Source of the DNA: Gentiana macrophylla
Taxonomy: Eukaryota; Streptophyta; Magnoliopsida; Gentianales; Gentianaceae
Length of the DNA: 64,000 nucleotides
Assembly: GCA_026214975.1 (NCBI GenBank)
Contig: CM047805.1
Location: forward strand, 191,093,620 to 191,157,619
Reading direction: 5' to 3'
In this document: positions 11,016-22,996 of the stretch, one piece after another
Layout of the letters: every line of letters starts with the position of its first letter
Position numbering within the stretch: the first letter of the stretch is position 1
Notes under the pieces: model-generated
What the model was told of the DNA's origin: nothing
Seen by the model: only the letters and a program-made list of their open reading frames with translations
Databases searched by the model: none
Position numbers and translations under genes: made by a program

Positions 11016-14000
11016 AAATTAATGTCTTTGAGGTGATGTTGAATTTCCTTACCAAAGTACGGATTAATAATGTGTTAGCAAGTTTCGAGGACGAAACCTT
11101 TTACCAATTTTAAGTATGAACATGAGTTTGAACCGGAACCATACCCGAAATTCATTTTTAGCTTTAAAAAGAAAGTTAATGTTTCTCAAAAATTCCATTA
11201 TTTCTATTCAATAATGCCAACGGTTTCATGAAGAGTAAATTCATACATTTTTTCTCTTATCAATGAATACTCTTCCAATCTCTTCCATTTCCAGCACATA
11301 CACTTGCCTCTCCAATTTTTTTTTTCCCCCTATCTTTTCCTTCATCCTAAATCGGCAGCATCGCTATAGAAAATGGTAGTATTGCTTTTCAATTATTTCC
11401 CTAAACAAATTGTTGTGGGGTATGAATATGTTATTGGATAGATTAAATTTTATCCCACTCTCTTAACCAAAGGGTAAATCGATGGGTTCATTGAGATTGA
11501 ACAAGTTTGATGGGTCTTTTTAGCTCTATATGAGGAAGAAGGGGGAGAGAGACTTTGGAACACCATCTTTGTGATGAATTGATCCGATACGAGTTGTAGA
11601 GCAATTCAATGATTGTTTCGTTAGGAATGGTGAGCACTCTATGATTTAAATTCATGTTATTAAGTTTGATATATGGCTGTTTTATAGGAAAAATATTGAT
11701 ATATAAACAATGGTCGGTTTATAGGAAATGAAGCGTATCGTTTCAATAACGGATTCATGCTTGGAATTCGAGGTAAGGAGTGTAGTATGAAGAGTATTTT
11801 TTTTTTTTTTTTTTAGCATTTCATGTTTTCAAACATTTCATCGTTGAATGATTTTTATAAACGATCTCCACAATTTTGGAATACATATTGAATAATTGGT
11901 TGAGCATCATTACAAGATATATAATATATCAGAACAAAAAAACTAACACCACATTAGAGGTGGCTTTCCAATAAACAAATAAATTTGTATAGTTATAGAT
12001 AACAAATGTAGGTTCGTGTTTTAAGTATGGCTTTATGAATATTTTATGTGTTAAAACGAACTACCATTCTATTTTTATGTAACTTGAGAATTTGTCAAAT
12101 ACAAGGTTTTGAATATAGTCAATATATATACATAAATGATATTCTAATTTCAAGATGTATGAATGGTTAATCAACAGTATAAGTTTTAAAAGAATTTTTG
12201 TAAAGAACCGAACCAACGCTATTAATAAAAAAATATGTTTTCGAAGGGTGGATGCAAATCCTCTTTTAAGATGTCCAAGTCGGTTTTTAGAACCTTATTT
12301 CAATGGACTCTTAGACCAAAAGTGATAACCGAAGTTGCACAGTTTTTCAATATTTTTAGTTTCTTTGCAGTAGTCGTATTTTCAGTATAAAAGACACTAC
12401 AAGTAGGTAAGTATATATAATAGAATTTACAAGATATATTTGATAATGTTACGGTTCCCCAGACAGACACCCCACTCCCGGGTTAGAGGGAGAAATCAGA
12501 TTTCAGATTCAATGCAGTGAGTTCTCGAGAATCCCCGGCATCAGGCATTGCTCCTGGGCTATAATAAGAAGTACAGTTTATATGCCGGAGCTGGTCAGGA
12601 AATCCGGTCTGCAACCTCACACAGTTTCAGAGTCCTTCTAGGACACAGACTAGATTAATTGGAACCGTATCATTATCTTCAGCAATACATTAAAGTATTA
12701 ATTGTAATAAATAATACAAGTTACAAGAATTTATATCAGATTAATTTTCTAGTTGTAGTATTAAAATCGTTCAATAATTTATTCTACCAGAATATTTTCA
12801 GATAAGCTATATTTCTTATTCCTATCAGATGTTTCAAGTACATATAGAATGCAGTTGTTTAACAGTTATATATTTGAAGTAAGCATATCATTATTAACAG
12901 ATTTTCAGTAAAGTATCAGATACAATATTTAATTCTAGAATAATAATTTTTCAGTACTATTATTATTAATTTCAATTAAGATGCAAGTTTTATTTTCAGT
13001 CGGATCTTTTCAGCGCATAATTTAACGACAGTTGCATTCATTGTTTTCTATTATAAATTTTTAGTACACATAGCATGCACTATTAGCGGTACAAATATTT
13101 ACAGCATGCACATCACTGTTTCCAAAATAAACAGTAAGGAACTCTGAAAACTCTTTTCGGTGACTTTCTTGAATTCCTTTTGATACTTAGACATTGCTTA
13201 GGGGGCATTCATGCTCACTCATCAGTATTTATGTTTTTCAGATGAGATTAATCTCTTGGCCCACTTCTCTATATAGACTTGTCAAAGAAGACGCGTGGCC
13301 TCGCGTGTTCCTAGAAGAGAGAGCAATGATCGTAACTTCCACATCATAAGGATTGGTGTTAGTACTTAATAGTCTACGAATTTACAGAAAGGTGAACGGT
13401 CCATTATATCATTTGAGATTCTTTCGATGATGTATTATGATATTATTTATATTATTATGATTTTAGTTTTTCTGATTTTTCAGCAGTAGGCTTCGTGATT
13501 TGAATCTTCGGTTTTGGATCATGGCCGAACGATTCGGATCCGGGTAATTGAAAAAAATCCGGGTCGGGTCGTTACAACAACAATGTCCAAGTCCGATATC
13601 TAATGCACCCTATCTCTTTCTATGTTAATGGAATAAGATCATCTCAAGTATTTGAGGAAATATTCTCTCAAATAATAGTGATCTAACCACACACCCAAAA
13701 TGTGAAAATCATATAATCGTAGATTTATGTTTTTAAAATTACGTCGTTTTAATGATAATATGTAAAAATAAATCAACTTAACCCTTAAGTAATTGAGAGG
13801 ATCCACTCCCGTACGTTACCACCCTATGTTTGAGACACTTCTTGTGGTTTTTTTTTTCTTTCTTTTTACTTGCCGGGCTCTTTCTTTATGATCCCTTTAC
13901 CTCGATAGGCAAATCCATATTTTTTGAATCACCAAACCAAACAAGTCATTAGTCACCTCACCCCCACTCCTTCCGAGTTCCGACCCAACTCTCGTACCAC

Positions 14001-14302
14001 TCTCTTTCTTGATCCAGTCTCCACTACTTTGGGGTATTTCTGTCCCAACTTTTTCCCACCTTCAAAATCCTCCATCAATTATAAGTTGAAATTTCTTCAA
14101 CTATCTATATCCACTTTTATCCTTACATTCAATCAACCTTTCCAGTTCAAAACTTTACACTTTAGAATCTCCAAAATTGGCTTGTTCTTTGTGGGTTTTC
14201 TACTGTTAAACTCCTCCTTCTGGCAATAAGAAGCCATGGCAACTCAAAAATATTTACACGAGCTCTTAAGAGATGACCAAGAGCCATTTCGATTAAAGAA
14301 CT
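11016..14302 (+). repeat. Tandem segmental duplication, copy 1
   Basis: About 3.3 kb comprising the last bases of a gypsy internal region, its 3' LTR, then the promoter, 5' UTR and first 22 codons of the DUF4378 gene. It matches 14303-23063 almost base for base once three insertions in copy 2 are removed. The junction is direct: copy 1 ends ...AAAGAACT and copy 2 begins AATTAATG; the same AATTAATG starts copy 1 at about 11017. Copy 1 lacks about 29 bp around the LTR start (near 11098) and has 12 extra bp in the gene leader. Confidence 0.9.
11104..13576 (+). repeat. Ty3/gypsy 3' LTR, copy 1 (start deleted)
   Basis: Copy 2 shows the true start (TGTAATATCCCGACCC after a purine-rich tract). In copy 1 the first bases are deleted, and the LTR runs to GGGTCGGGTCGTTACA at 13561-13576. 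Upstream, 11024-11098 is the 3' end of the internal region (TTTCGAGGACGAAACC is a common phrase just before gypsy 3' LTRs). A TATA-like CTATATAGAC lies near 13269. The LTR is about 2.5 kb and non-coding. Confidence 0.7.
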
Positions 14303-14304
14303 AA
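14236..14304 (+). pseudogene. Truncated 5' copy of the DUF4378 gene
   Basis: This is the ATG plus 21 codons identical to the start of the intact copy (MATQKYLHELLRDDQEPFRL...), then TAA formed by the duplication junction at 14302-14304. The leader 13577-14235 is also copied. The encoded 22-residue peptide has no expected function. The duplicated promoter may still be transcribed into the downstream LTR. Confidence 0.88.
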
Positions 14305-14843
14305 TTAATGTATTTGAGGTGATGTTGAATTTCCTTACCAAAGTATGGATTAATAATGTGTTAGCAAGTTTCGAGGACGAAACCTTTTAAAAGGAATGGT
14401 GAATGTAATATCCCGACCCAATTTTAAGTATCAACATGAGTTTGAACCGGAACCATACCCAAAATTCATTTTTAGCTTTAAAAAGAAAGTTAATGTTTCT
14501 AAAAAATTCCATTATTTCTATTCAATAATGCCAACGGTTTCATGAAGAGTAAATTCATACATTTTTTCTCTTATCAATGAATACTCTTCCAATCTCTTCC
14601 ATTTCCAGCACATACACTTGCCTCTCCATTTTCTTTATTTTTTTTCCCTATCTTTTCCTTCATCCTAAATCGGCAGCATCGCTATAGAAAATGGTAGTAT
14701 TACTTTTCAATTATTTCCTAAACAAATTGTTGTGGGGTATGAATATGTTATTGGATAGATTAAATTTTATCCCACTCTCTTAATCAAAGGGTAAATCGAT
14801 GTGTTCATTGAGATTGAACAAGTTTGATGGGTCTTTTAGCTCT

Positions 14844-15088
14844 AAAAAAGCGGTTTAAACACTGTAGTGAGGCCCCATCCCCGTCCGATCATGTAGGAAT
14901 GTGGGAGATGTTAATCGTGAACACAGAGCCTAGAGTCGAGGGCTACTTTTGGTTCCCATCATCACTGAAGGGTGTTATCAATCTGAAATCAACCCTTTAC
15001 GGAATCGAATCAACGTGACCTCCAAAGCTTAGGATCCGTTGTCATTATAACACCCCGCTCCTCACCACTCGACCATATCCAGGGGATT
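14844..15088 (-). mobile_element. tRNA-derived SINE candidate with T-rich tail
   Basis: About 245 bp are present in copy 2 but absent at the matching site in copy 1 (near 11515-11527). The flanks CTTTTAGCTCT (14833-14843) and CTTTTTAGCTCT (15089-15100) are a target duplication of 10-12 bp. On the - strand a box A match (TGGTCGAGTGG, about 15066-15076) and a box B-like GATTCGATTCC (about 15001-15011) lie in the right order. The 3' end is a run of T (CCGCTTTTTT). Some plant SINEs end in T runs. The family is not identified. Confidence 0.7.
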
Positions 15089-15381
15089 CTTTTTAGCTCT
15101 ATATGAGAAAGAAGGGGGAGAGAGACTTTGGAACACCATCTTTGTGATGAATTGATCCGATACGAGTTGTAGAGCAATTCAATGATTGTTTCGTTAGGAA
15201 TGGTGAGCACTTTATGATTTAAATTCATGTTATTAAGTTTGATATATGGCTGTTTTATAGGAAAAATATTGATATATATGGTCGGTTTATAGGAAATGAA
15301 GCGTATCGTTTCAATAACGGATTCATTCTTGGAATTCGAGGTAAGGGGTGTAGTATCAAGAGTATTTTTTTTTAGTATTTC

Positions 15382-15560
15382 TGATAACAGTATTGGAAAA
15401 ATGTAATTGTATATTTCCATTGAATACAGGAACTGTTACATATATAATGCTTGACAGAAGGTTCTAGGCTATGTATTAAATACGTAATGATTTACAGAAT
15501 ATATCGTAATTAATGTATTCACACCTAATTAATGTATTCACACTTATTATAATCCTAACA
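15382..15560 (-). repeat. 3' LTR of the complete copia element
   Basis: 179 bp, TGATAACAG...CCTAACA on the + strand, identical to 19938-20116. It lies next to the polypurine tract on its right side. Confidence 0.95.
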
Positions 15561-15731
15561 CGCCCCCTCAAGCTGGACTATCGGAGACGAGGCCAAGCTT
15601 GGAACAAAATTGATGAAAAGCGGTAGCCGGGCGATGGTTTAGTTAAGGCATCCGCCAAATTGATCAAAGACGGGCTACATGAGTAACGCGTAATTGACCT
15701 TCTTCAAACTCGATCTCGAATGAAGTGAAAG

Positions 15732-18700
15732 TCAATGGCAATGTGCTTCATTCGTGAATGGAAAATCTGGATTGGCATCGGTGAGTAGCCCCAATGTTGT
15801 CGCAAAAGATAGTAGGAACTGTGTTGATGCGGTGAAGCCGAGAGACTGAAGCAAATAGGTAACCCAGTTAAGCTCAGCGGCAGTCGAAGCAACCGAACGA
15901 TATTCTGCTTCCGTTGAAGAACGAGCAACGGCATTCTGCTTTTTGGAACTCCAGGAAATAAGATTGCGACCCAGAAAAACCAAGTAACCACTGGTAGAGG
16001 AATAATCTTCCTTGTTTCACCCTCACCAAGATCGAGAAGGCATGAAGAACAAGTGGAGACGAGCGATACAAGGGTATACCACGACTAGTAGAGCCAGCAA
16101 GGTAGCGAAGGATGCGTTTGGCAAGGGCCCAATGTTGGACAGTAGGGGCATGCATATATTGAGAGAGTTTATTCACAAAGCAAAGGCCAGGTCTGGACGG
16201 GTGAAAAGAAGATATCAAGGCGCCAAGAAGCTGACGGTAGGCAGACGGGTCATCATAGGCAGCAGCAGGCTGAAGCATAAGTTGAATGGCGTCAGGAGGT
16301 AACGGGGTGAGGACGGCCTTTGCATCACTCATATTGAACTTGCGGAGCAGGTCAAGAACATATTTGTGCTGATGGAGCAGAAGACCAGAGGAAGTGGATT
16401 CAACCTCAACACCCAGAAAATAAGAGAGGGAGCCCAAATCCTTGATAGAGAAACGAGAACCCAAACGATCCACAAAGGCCGAAACGGCTCCAGAGTCAGA
16501 ACCAGTGACAATGATGTCATCAACATAAACCAAGACAACCAAGTATGTATGAGAATGAGCGAGAACAAATAGGGAGGAGTCAGCAGCAGAGTTGGAAAAG
16601 CCAATGGACAACAGAAACCCTTTCAACTCGGAATACCAAGCACGAGGCGCTTGTTTAAGGCCATATATAGCTTTGTGGAGCTGACAGACATAGTCAGGAT
16701 GATCAGAATCAATGAATCCCGGTGGTTGTGCCATAAAAACCTGTTCAGTCAAAGTACCCTGCAGGAAAGCATTATTAACATCAAGTTGGCGAATGGACCA
16801 CCCATGAGAGACAGCCAGAGAGAGAACAAGCCGAATAGTAGTAGGTTTAATAACTGGACTGAAGGTCTCAAAGTAATCCACACCAGGGCGTTGAGTGAAG
16901 CCTTTAGCTACTAACCGGGCCTTGTATCGATCAACTGAACCGTCAACTTTGCGTTTGATCCGAAAAACCCACTTGCTGTCAACCAGATTAACCTGCGAAG
17001 GACAAGGAACCAAAGACCAAGTACCATTAGTGACAAGAGCATTAAATTCATCAGACATAGCGGCGCGCCAATGGGGTGACTGGAGAGCCTGTTTATAAGT
17101 GGACGGCTCAGTATCAGAGTATTTGGAATCCATCTGGGAGTTGAGATTAAGGATTTGACGAGGTTTGAAGATGTTGTTGCGAGCGCGAGTTGTCATAGGA
17201 TGAGAAGGAACAGGGGGTGGGGAAGAAGAGGAAGAGGAGGATGAGGAGGGAGAGGAAGAGGAAGAGGGAGAGGGAGAAGAGGAGGGAGAAGTAGACGAGG
17301 ATTCAGCAGAAGGTGAGGTGTCAGAAAGAGATGGAAGGGAGGATGAGGCCATGTTAGAGTCAAAGAAGTCGGAAATAAGACCGGGAAGCCAAGACTCAAG
17401 AGTATACATGGTGGAGTCAGACGACGTGGAGAGGGAGAGAAAAGGAAAGACAGTCTCGACAAATTTCACATCACGAGAAACATAGAGGCGATTGGACTCG
17501 AGGTGAAGACAGAGATACGCACTTTGAGTTAAAGAATAGCCAATAAAGACGCAGGGTAGGGAATTGGGTTCCAATTTGTGTTGAGTATAAGGTCGTAACC
17601 AGGGGTAACAGAGGCACCCGAAGACTCGGAGTTTGGAATAATTTGGAGAGTGATGAAATAGTTTTTCATAAGGAGAGAGCATCGAGAGGACCGGGGTGGG
17701 CATGCGATTAATGAGGTAAACCGCAGTGGAAAAAGCATAAGTCCAGTAAGACAGAGGCATATGAGCATTGTGAAGAAGAGTGAGACCCGTTTCCACAATG
17801 TGAAGATGACGGCGTTCCGACAAACCATTATGTTGAGGTGTGTGATGGGGAGAGGTGTGGTGAGCAATGCCATGATCCGAAAGAAAGGGGCGGAGGACAG
17901 TAAATTCAGTGCCATTGTCAGTGTAAAAAACTTTTATAACTGCGTCAAATTGTTTTTCCACCAAGGTTTTAAATTTAGGGAAGATTATAGCAACATCAGA
18001 CTTTTGTTTAAGAGGGTATAACCAAACGTATCGAGTGAAATGGTCCACAAAAATAACATAATACTTAAAGTTATCAAAAGAATAAACCGGTGATGTCCAT
18101 ACATCAGAAAAAATTATTTCTAAGGGGCGGGAAGAACGTAAAGTAGAAACTGAAAATGAAAGACGATGACTTTTGTGGCTGGAACATGCATCACAGTGGG
18201 AAACTGTAGTGGAGGAGACAGCAGGCAAGGAATGCTGATGAAGAATATGCTGAAGAACGGGGGAGGCAGGATGGCCCAAGCGATGATGCCAAGTCACAGA
18301 AGTTGTTTTATTCGCAGCAAAAACCAAAAGTGGAGAGGAGGTCCAGATGTATAGGCCATCCTTAACTTCCCCTTGGTGGAGACATGAGCCGGTCTGACGG
18401 TCCTTTACAAGAAAAGAATCGGGTAAGAATTCAATAGTAACATTATTATCTAGGCAAAATTGAGAAACAGACAATAAATTGCGGGTAATGCGGGGAACAC
18501 ATAAGACACTAGATAAACGAAAAGAATAAGTAGAAGAGTAGAGAGTGGAAGAACCCGTGTGAGTGATCGGAAGAGAGGACCCATCCCCTATCTGAATATC
18601 ATCAAAGCCAGAATAAGGCTCGTGGAGACTAAGAGTCTGAAGATCGGCAGTCATGTGATGAGAAGCTCCACTGTCAAGGAGCCAGGGGGAGGCCGCAGCA

Positions 18701-19664
18701 TGGTGAGCACGAGGTGGAGGAGTGGGCCGAGCTGGTTGAGGAGTTGGCCGAGCCGACTGAGTAAATTGTTGTTGAAAGAAGGGATACGTAGGACACTGTT
18801 TAGCACTGTGACCAAAAACTCCACATAACTGGCATTTTCCTTGATACGGACGAGGCTGTCGGGGTCCTTGATTTGGTTGAGACGATGGGGCTGATTGTGG
18901 GGAGGGTGGTCGACGGGGAGGCGTGGGTAGGAGTGGCGATTGGGGCTGGGCCATAAGGGCAGTAGGATGTGGAAAGGTAAACGAGACATGGCGGGATTGG
19001 AGACCAGCTTCAAAGTTTAGTAATTTTTCATGAAGTTCTTCAAGGGTGATAAGAGTATCCCGAGCTTGAACTGCACGAACAAGATCAATATATTCTTCGC
19101 CCAAATTTGCTAATATGTGATCAATAAGATCTTCTTTGTCCACAGAAGAGCCCAACATAGCCAATTCATCTGCTTTGGATTTAACTGCGTGAATATAGGC
19201 AGAGATGGATTGATTACCTTTGGTAATGGTGCGAAGAGCAAATTTGAGTTGCTTAATACGCCCCCTGGATGGTTTCGCATAAATGACAGCAAGGATATCC
19301 CACGCCTCTTTTGCCGTATCAACGCTGTGAATTGACGCCGCCTCAGTAGAAGAAAGGGAGCCCAAAATCGTGTTGAGAATAAATTTATCTTGTCGAACCC
19401 AGGAAGTATAATCAGGATTGGGAATCGTAGGTGAATCACGGACGACGGTTTGTGATGGACATGGGCGAGTGCCATTGATGAACCCAAGCAGTCATATGCA
19501 GAGAGCGAGTGGAATTAAATTGTAATTTCGTGTCATATAATTAGTATTAGTGAGTTTAATAGGGGCATGAAGAGGCGGTGAAAGTGGAATAATGTTGGTG
19601 GTGCCGGAGGTGATGACAAATGGTGTGGTGAGGTGGTGAGCAACAGAGGAGGCTGAGTTGGCCA
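15732..19664 (-). pseudogene. Copia gag-pol polyprotein, frame-broken at both ends
   Basis: A long open frame at 15874-19365 (1163 residues) covers: gag; a zinc knuckle CQLCGVFGHSAKQCP (about residues 178-192); protease LLDSGASHHM (about 229-238); a GAG-pre-integrase HRLGHP; integrase with FSDVW, YTDNGTEF and HNGLSERRH; and reverse transcriptase with [33 protein letters not shown] and YVDDIIVTG. The open frame continues a little upstream of 19365. The gag start near 19664 (MANSASSV) is in a frame that hits a stop near 19494. RNase H is damaged by a small deletion near 16010 that removes the first catalytic Asp region; the rest (WSSKKQNAVARSSTEAEYR) is in another frame at 15732-15983. Confidence 0.92.
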
Positions 19665-19925
19665 TGGGTGGAGCAAATGGGGAAAGAAAAAAAAAGGAAG
19701 CAAACCGAACAACGCTGAATTTATGCAGAGAAGAGAGAAAAAGGAATTATGTAGAAGAGGGAAAGGAAAAACCGAACAGAGCTGGAGGAGGAAAAGAGAG
19801 AAGGACGGGAAAGAGGGGAGTGGCCGGAAGGGATGATCGGAGGGGATGAGGAGCAGCGGCTAAGAAGTGGGAGGGAATGAGGTATGACCGAAAAAAAAAA
19901 AAAAAGAGCCCAGAGGATCACAACT

Positions 19926-19937
19926 GCTCTGATACCA
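19926..19937 (-). other. Primer-binding site (initiator Met-tRNA)
   Basis: TGGTATCAGAGC on the - strand, immediately after the 5' LTR end, complements the 3' end of plant initiator tRNA-Met, the usual copia primer. Confidence 0.95.
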
Positions 19938-20116
19938 TGATAACAGTATTGGAAAAATGTAATTGTATATTTCCATTGAATACAGGAACTGTTACATATA
20001 TAATGCTTGACAGAAGGTTCTAGGCTATGTATTAAATACGTAATGATTTACAGAATATATCGTAATTAATGTATTCACACCTAATTAATGTATTCACACT
20101 TATTATAATCCTAACA
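19938..20116 (-). repeat. 5' LTR of the complete copia element
   Basis: 179 bp, identical to the 3' LTR. On the - strand it begins TGTTAGGATTATAA and ends ACTGTTATCA. Confidence 0.95.
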
Positions 20117-21728
20117 ATTTCATGTTTTCAAACATTTCATCGTTGAATGATTTTTATAAACGATCTCTACAATTTTGGAATACATATTGAATAATTGCTT
20201 GAGCATCATTACAAGATACATAATATATCAGAATAGAAAAACTAACAGCACATTAGATGTGGCTTTCCAATAAACAAATAAATTTTTGTATAGTTATAGA
20301 TAACAAATGTAAGTTCGTGTTTTAAGTATGGCTTTATGAATATTTTATGTGTTAAAACGAACTACCATTCTATTTTTATGTAACTTGAGAATTTGTCAAA
20401 TACAAGGTTTTGAATATAGTCAATATATATACATAAATGATATTCTAATTTCAAGATGTATGAATGGTTAATCAACAGTATAAGTTTTAAAAGAATTTTT
20501 ATAAAGAACCGAACCAACGCTATTTAAAAAAAAAATATGTTTTAGAAGGGTGGATGCAAATCCTCTTTTAAGATGTCCAAGTCGGTTTTTAGAACCTTAT
20601 CAATATTCCCGAAGATAATATGTTTAAAGATTTCAATGGACTCTTAGCCGAAAAGTGATAACCGAAGTTGTACAGTTTTTCAAAAAATTTAGTTTCTTTG
20701 CAGTAGTCGTATTTTCAGTATAAAAGACGCTACAAGTAGGCAAGTATATATAATAGAATTTACAAGATATATTTGATAATGTTACGGTTCCCTAGACAGA
20801 CACCCCACTCCAGAGTTAGAGGGAGAAATCAAATTTCAGATTCAATGCAGTGAGTTCTCGAGAAATCGGCATCGCACATTGCTCCTGGCTATAATAAGGA
20901 ATACAGATTTATATGCCGAGTGGTCAGAAATCCGTCCGCAACCTCACACAGATTTGAGTCCTTCTAGGACATGATTAGATTGGAACCGTATCATTATCAC
21001 AACCAATACATTAAAGTATTAATTGTAATAAATAATACAAGTTACAAGAATTTATATCAGATTAATTTTCTAGTTGTAGTATTAAAATAGTTCAATAATT
21101 TATTCTACCAGAATATTTTCAGATAAGTTATTCTTATTCCTGTCAGATGTTTCAAGTACATATAGAATGCAGTTGTTTAACAGTTATATATTTGAAGTAA
21201 GCATATCATTATTAACAGATTTTCAGTAAAGTATCAGATACGATATTTAATTCTAGAATAATAATTTTTCAGTACTATTATTATTAATTTCAATTAAGAT
21301 GCAAGCTTTATTTTCAGTCGGATATTTTCAGCGCATAATTTAATGACGGTTGCATTCTTTGTTTTCTATTATAAATTTTTAGTACACAGAGAATGCACTA
21401 TTAGCGGTACAAATATTTACAGCATGCACATCACAGTTTCCAAAATAAACAGTAAGGAACTCTGAAAGCTTGCTCAGTGACTTTCTTAGTTCCCTCTTGA
21501 TACTTAGACACTGCTTACGGAGCATTCGTGCTCACTCCTCAGTATTTATGATTTTCAGATGAGATTAATCGCTTGGCCCACTTCTCTATATAGACTTGTC
21601 AAAGAAGACGTGTGGTCTCACGTGTTCCTAGAAGAGAGAGCAATGATCCTAACTTCCACATCATAGGGATTGGTATTAGTACGTAGTCACGAATTTACAG
21701 AATGGTGAACGGTCCATTATGTCATTTG

Positions 21729-22173
21729 TAGAGCTGTTAACGAGCCGAGCCGAGCCGAGTATTGGCCGTTCGAACTCGAGCTCGTTAAGCTCATGAGCTC
21801 GTTCGAGCTAGTTCGTTTGTTAAACGAACAAAATTTCCGCTCGAGCTCGGCTCGTTTAAAACATGAACCGCTCGAGCTCGGCTCGTTAGATATATTTTTT
21901 GTCTTTTGGCTCGACTTTGGCTCGAATTCGGCTCGAACTCGGTTCGTTAGACATATATTATAAGCATATAAGCATGTTCGCGAACATTATATAAGCATGT
22001 TCGCGAACATAATCGAACGTTCGCGAACCAAGCTCGAGCTCGGCTCGTTAAGCAAACGAGCCTACAATCATGTTCGAGCTCGGCTCGTTAAGCTAAACGA
22101 ACAAACGATCACGAACACTAACGAGCCGAACACGAGCTTGTTCACGAGCGGCTCTGTTTGTTTAACAGCTCTA
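21729..22173. mobile_element. hAT-type MITE, 445 bp, perfect TSD and empty site
   Basis: The termini TAGAGCTGTTAA and TTAACAGCTCTA form a perfect 12-bp inverted repeat. The flanks are GTCATTTG (21721-21728 and 22174-22181). Copy 1 has a single ATCATTTG at the same place (about 13406-13413), the pre-insertion site with one substitution. The interior is dense in GAGCTCGGCTCG-type subterminal repeats, with AGCATGTTCGCGAACAT palindromes near 21970-22005. Non-coding. Confidence 0.95.
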
Positions 22174-22341
22174 GTCATTTGAGATTCTTTCGATGATGTA
22201 TTATGATATTATTTATATTATTATGATTTTAGTTTTTCTGATTTTCTAGCAGTAGGCTTCGTGATTTGAATCTTCTGTTTTGGATCATGGCCGAACGATT
22301 CGGATCCGGGTAATTGAAAAAATCCGGGTCGGGTCGTTACA

Positions 22342-22996
22342 ACGACAATGTCCAAGTCCGATATCTAATGCACCCTATCTCTTTCTACGTTAATAGAATA
22401 AGATCCTCTCAAGTACTTAAGGAAATATTCTTTCAAGTAATAGTGATCTAACCACACACAAAAAATGTAAAAATCAACTAATCATAAATTTATATTTTCA
22501 AAATTACATCGTTTTGATAATAATGTGTAAAAATAAATCAACTTAACCCTTAATTAATTGAGAGGATCCACTCCCCTACTTTACCACCCTATGTTTGAAA
22601 CACTTGTTGTGGTTTATTATTTTTTTTTTTTGGGGTGATAGTATTTGCCGGGCTCTTCCTTTATGATTCCTTTACCTCGACAGGCAAATCCATATTTTGA
22701 ATCACCAAACCAAACAAGTCATTAGTCACCTCACCCCCATTCCTTCCAACTCTCGTACCACTCTCTTTCTTGATCCAGTCTCCACTACTTTGGGGTATTT
22801 CTGTCCCAACTTTTTCCCACCTTCAAAATCCTCCATCAATTATAACTTGAAATTTCTTCAACTATCTATATCCACTTTTATCCTTACATTCAATCAACCT
22901 TTCCAGTTCAAAACTTTACACTTTAGAATCTCCAAAATTGGCTTGTTCTTTGTGGGTTTTCTACTGTTAAACTCCTCCTTCTGGCAATAAGAAGCC
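22342..22996 (+). promoter_or_regulatory. Leader and promoter region of the DUF4378 gene
   Basis: Non-LTR sequence between the gypsy LTR end and the ATG, also present in copy 1 (13577-14235). No clear TATA box is near the ATG. An open frame at 22697-22990 has no ATG start and is taken as part of the leader. The nearest recognisable core promoter is the LTR TATA motif near 21590, so LTR-driven transcription is possible but not shown. Confidence 0.45.

Larger units (their letters stand above)
15382..20116 (-). mobile_element. Ty1/copia retrotransposon, complete, identical LTRs
   Basis: A 4,735-bp element on the - strand with 179-bp LTRs (15382-15560 and 19938-20116) that I read as identical at every position. 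The 5-bp target duplication ATTTC lies at 15377-15381 and 20117-20121. The PBS is at 19926-19937 and the polypurine tract (TTGAGGGGGCG) at about 15561-15571. Copy 1 carries the corresponding uninterrupted site near 11817. The age is therefore young, yet the polyprotein is broken at both ends. Confidence 0.96.
14404..22341 (+). repeat. Ty3/gypsy 3' LTR, copy 2 (three insertions inside)
   Basis: It begins TGTAATATCCCGACCC (14404) after AAAAGGAATGG and ends GGGTCGGGTCGTTACA (22341). The ends are mutually inverted, as usual for LTRs. The promoter-like CTATATAGAC is near 21590. A hAT MITE separates that promoter from the LTR end and the gene leader. Confidence 0.7.

Noticed and set aside
13924..14229. 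Open frame conserved between both duplication copies (also 22697-22990), upstream of the DUF4378 ATG
   Set aside because: It begins at TTG with no ATG, and its conservation is explained by the recent duplication. The 12-bp indel happens to be a multiple of three. Treated as leader.
17193..17462. Leu/Pro/Ser-rich open frame on the - strand
   Set aside because: It is an out-of-frame reading of the Ser/Pro-rich linker of the copia polyprotein.
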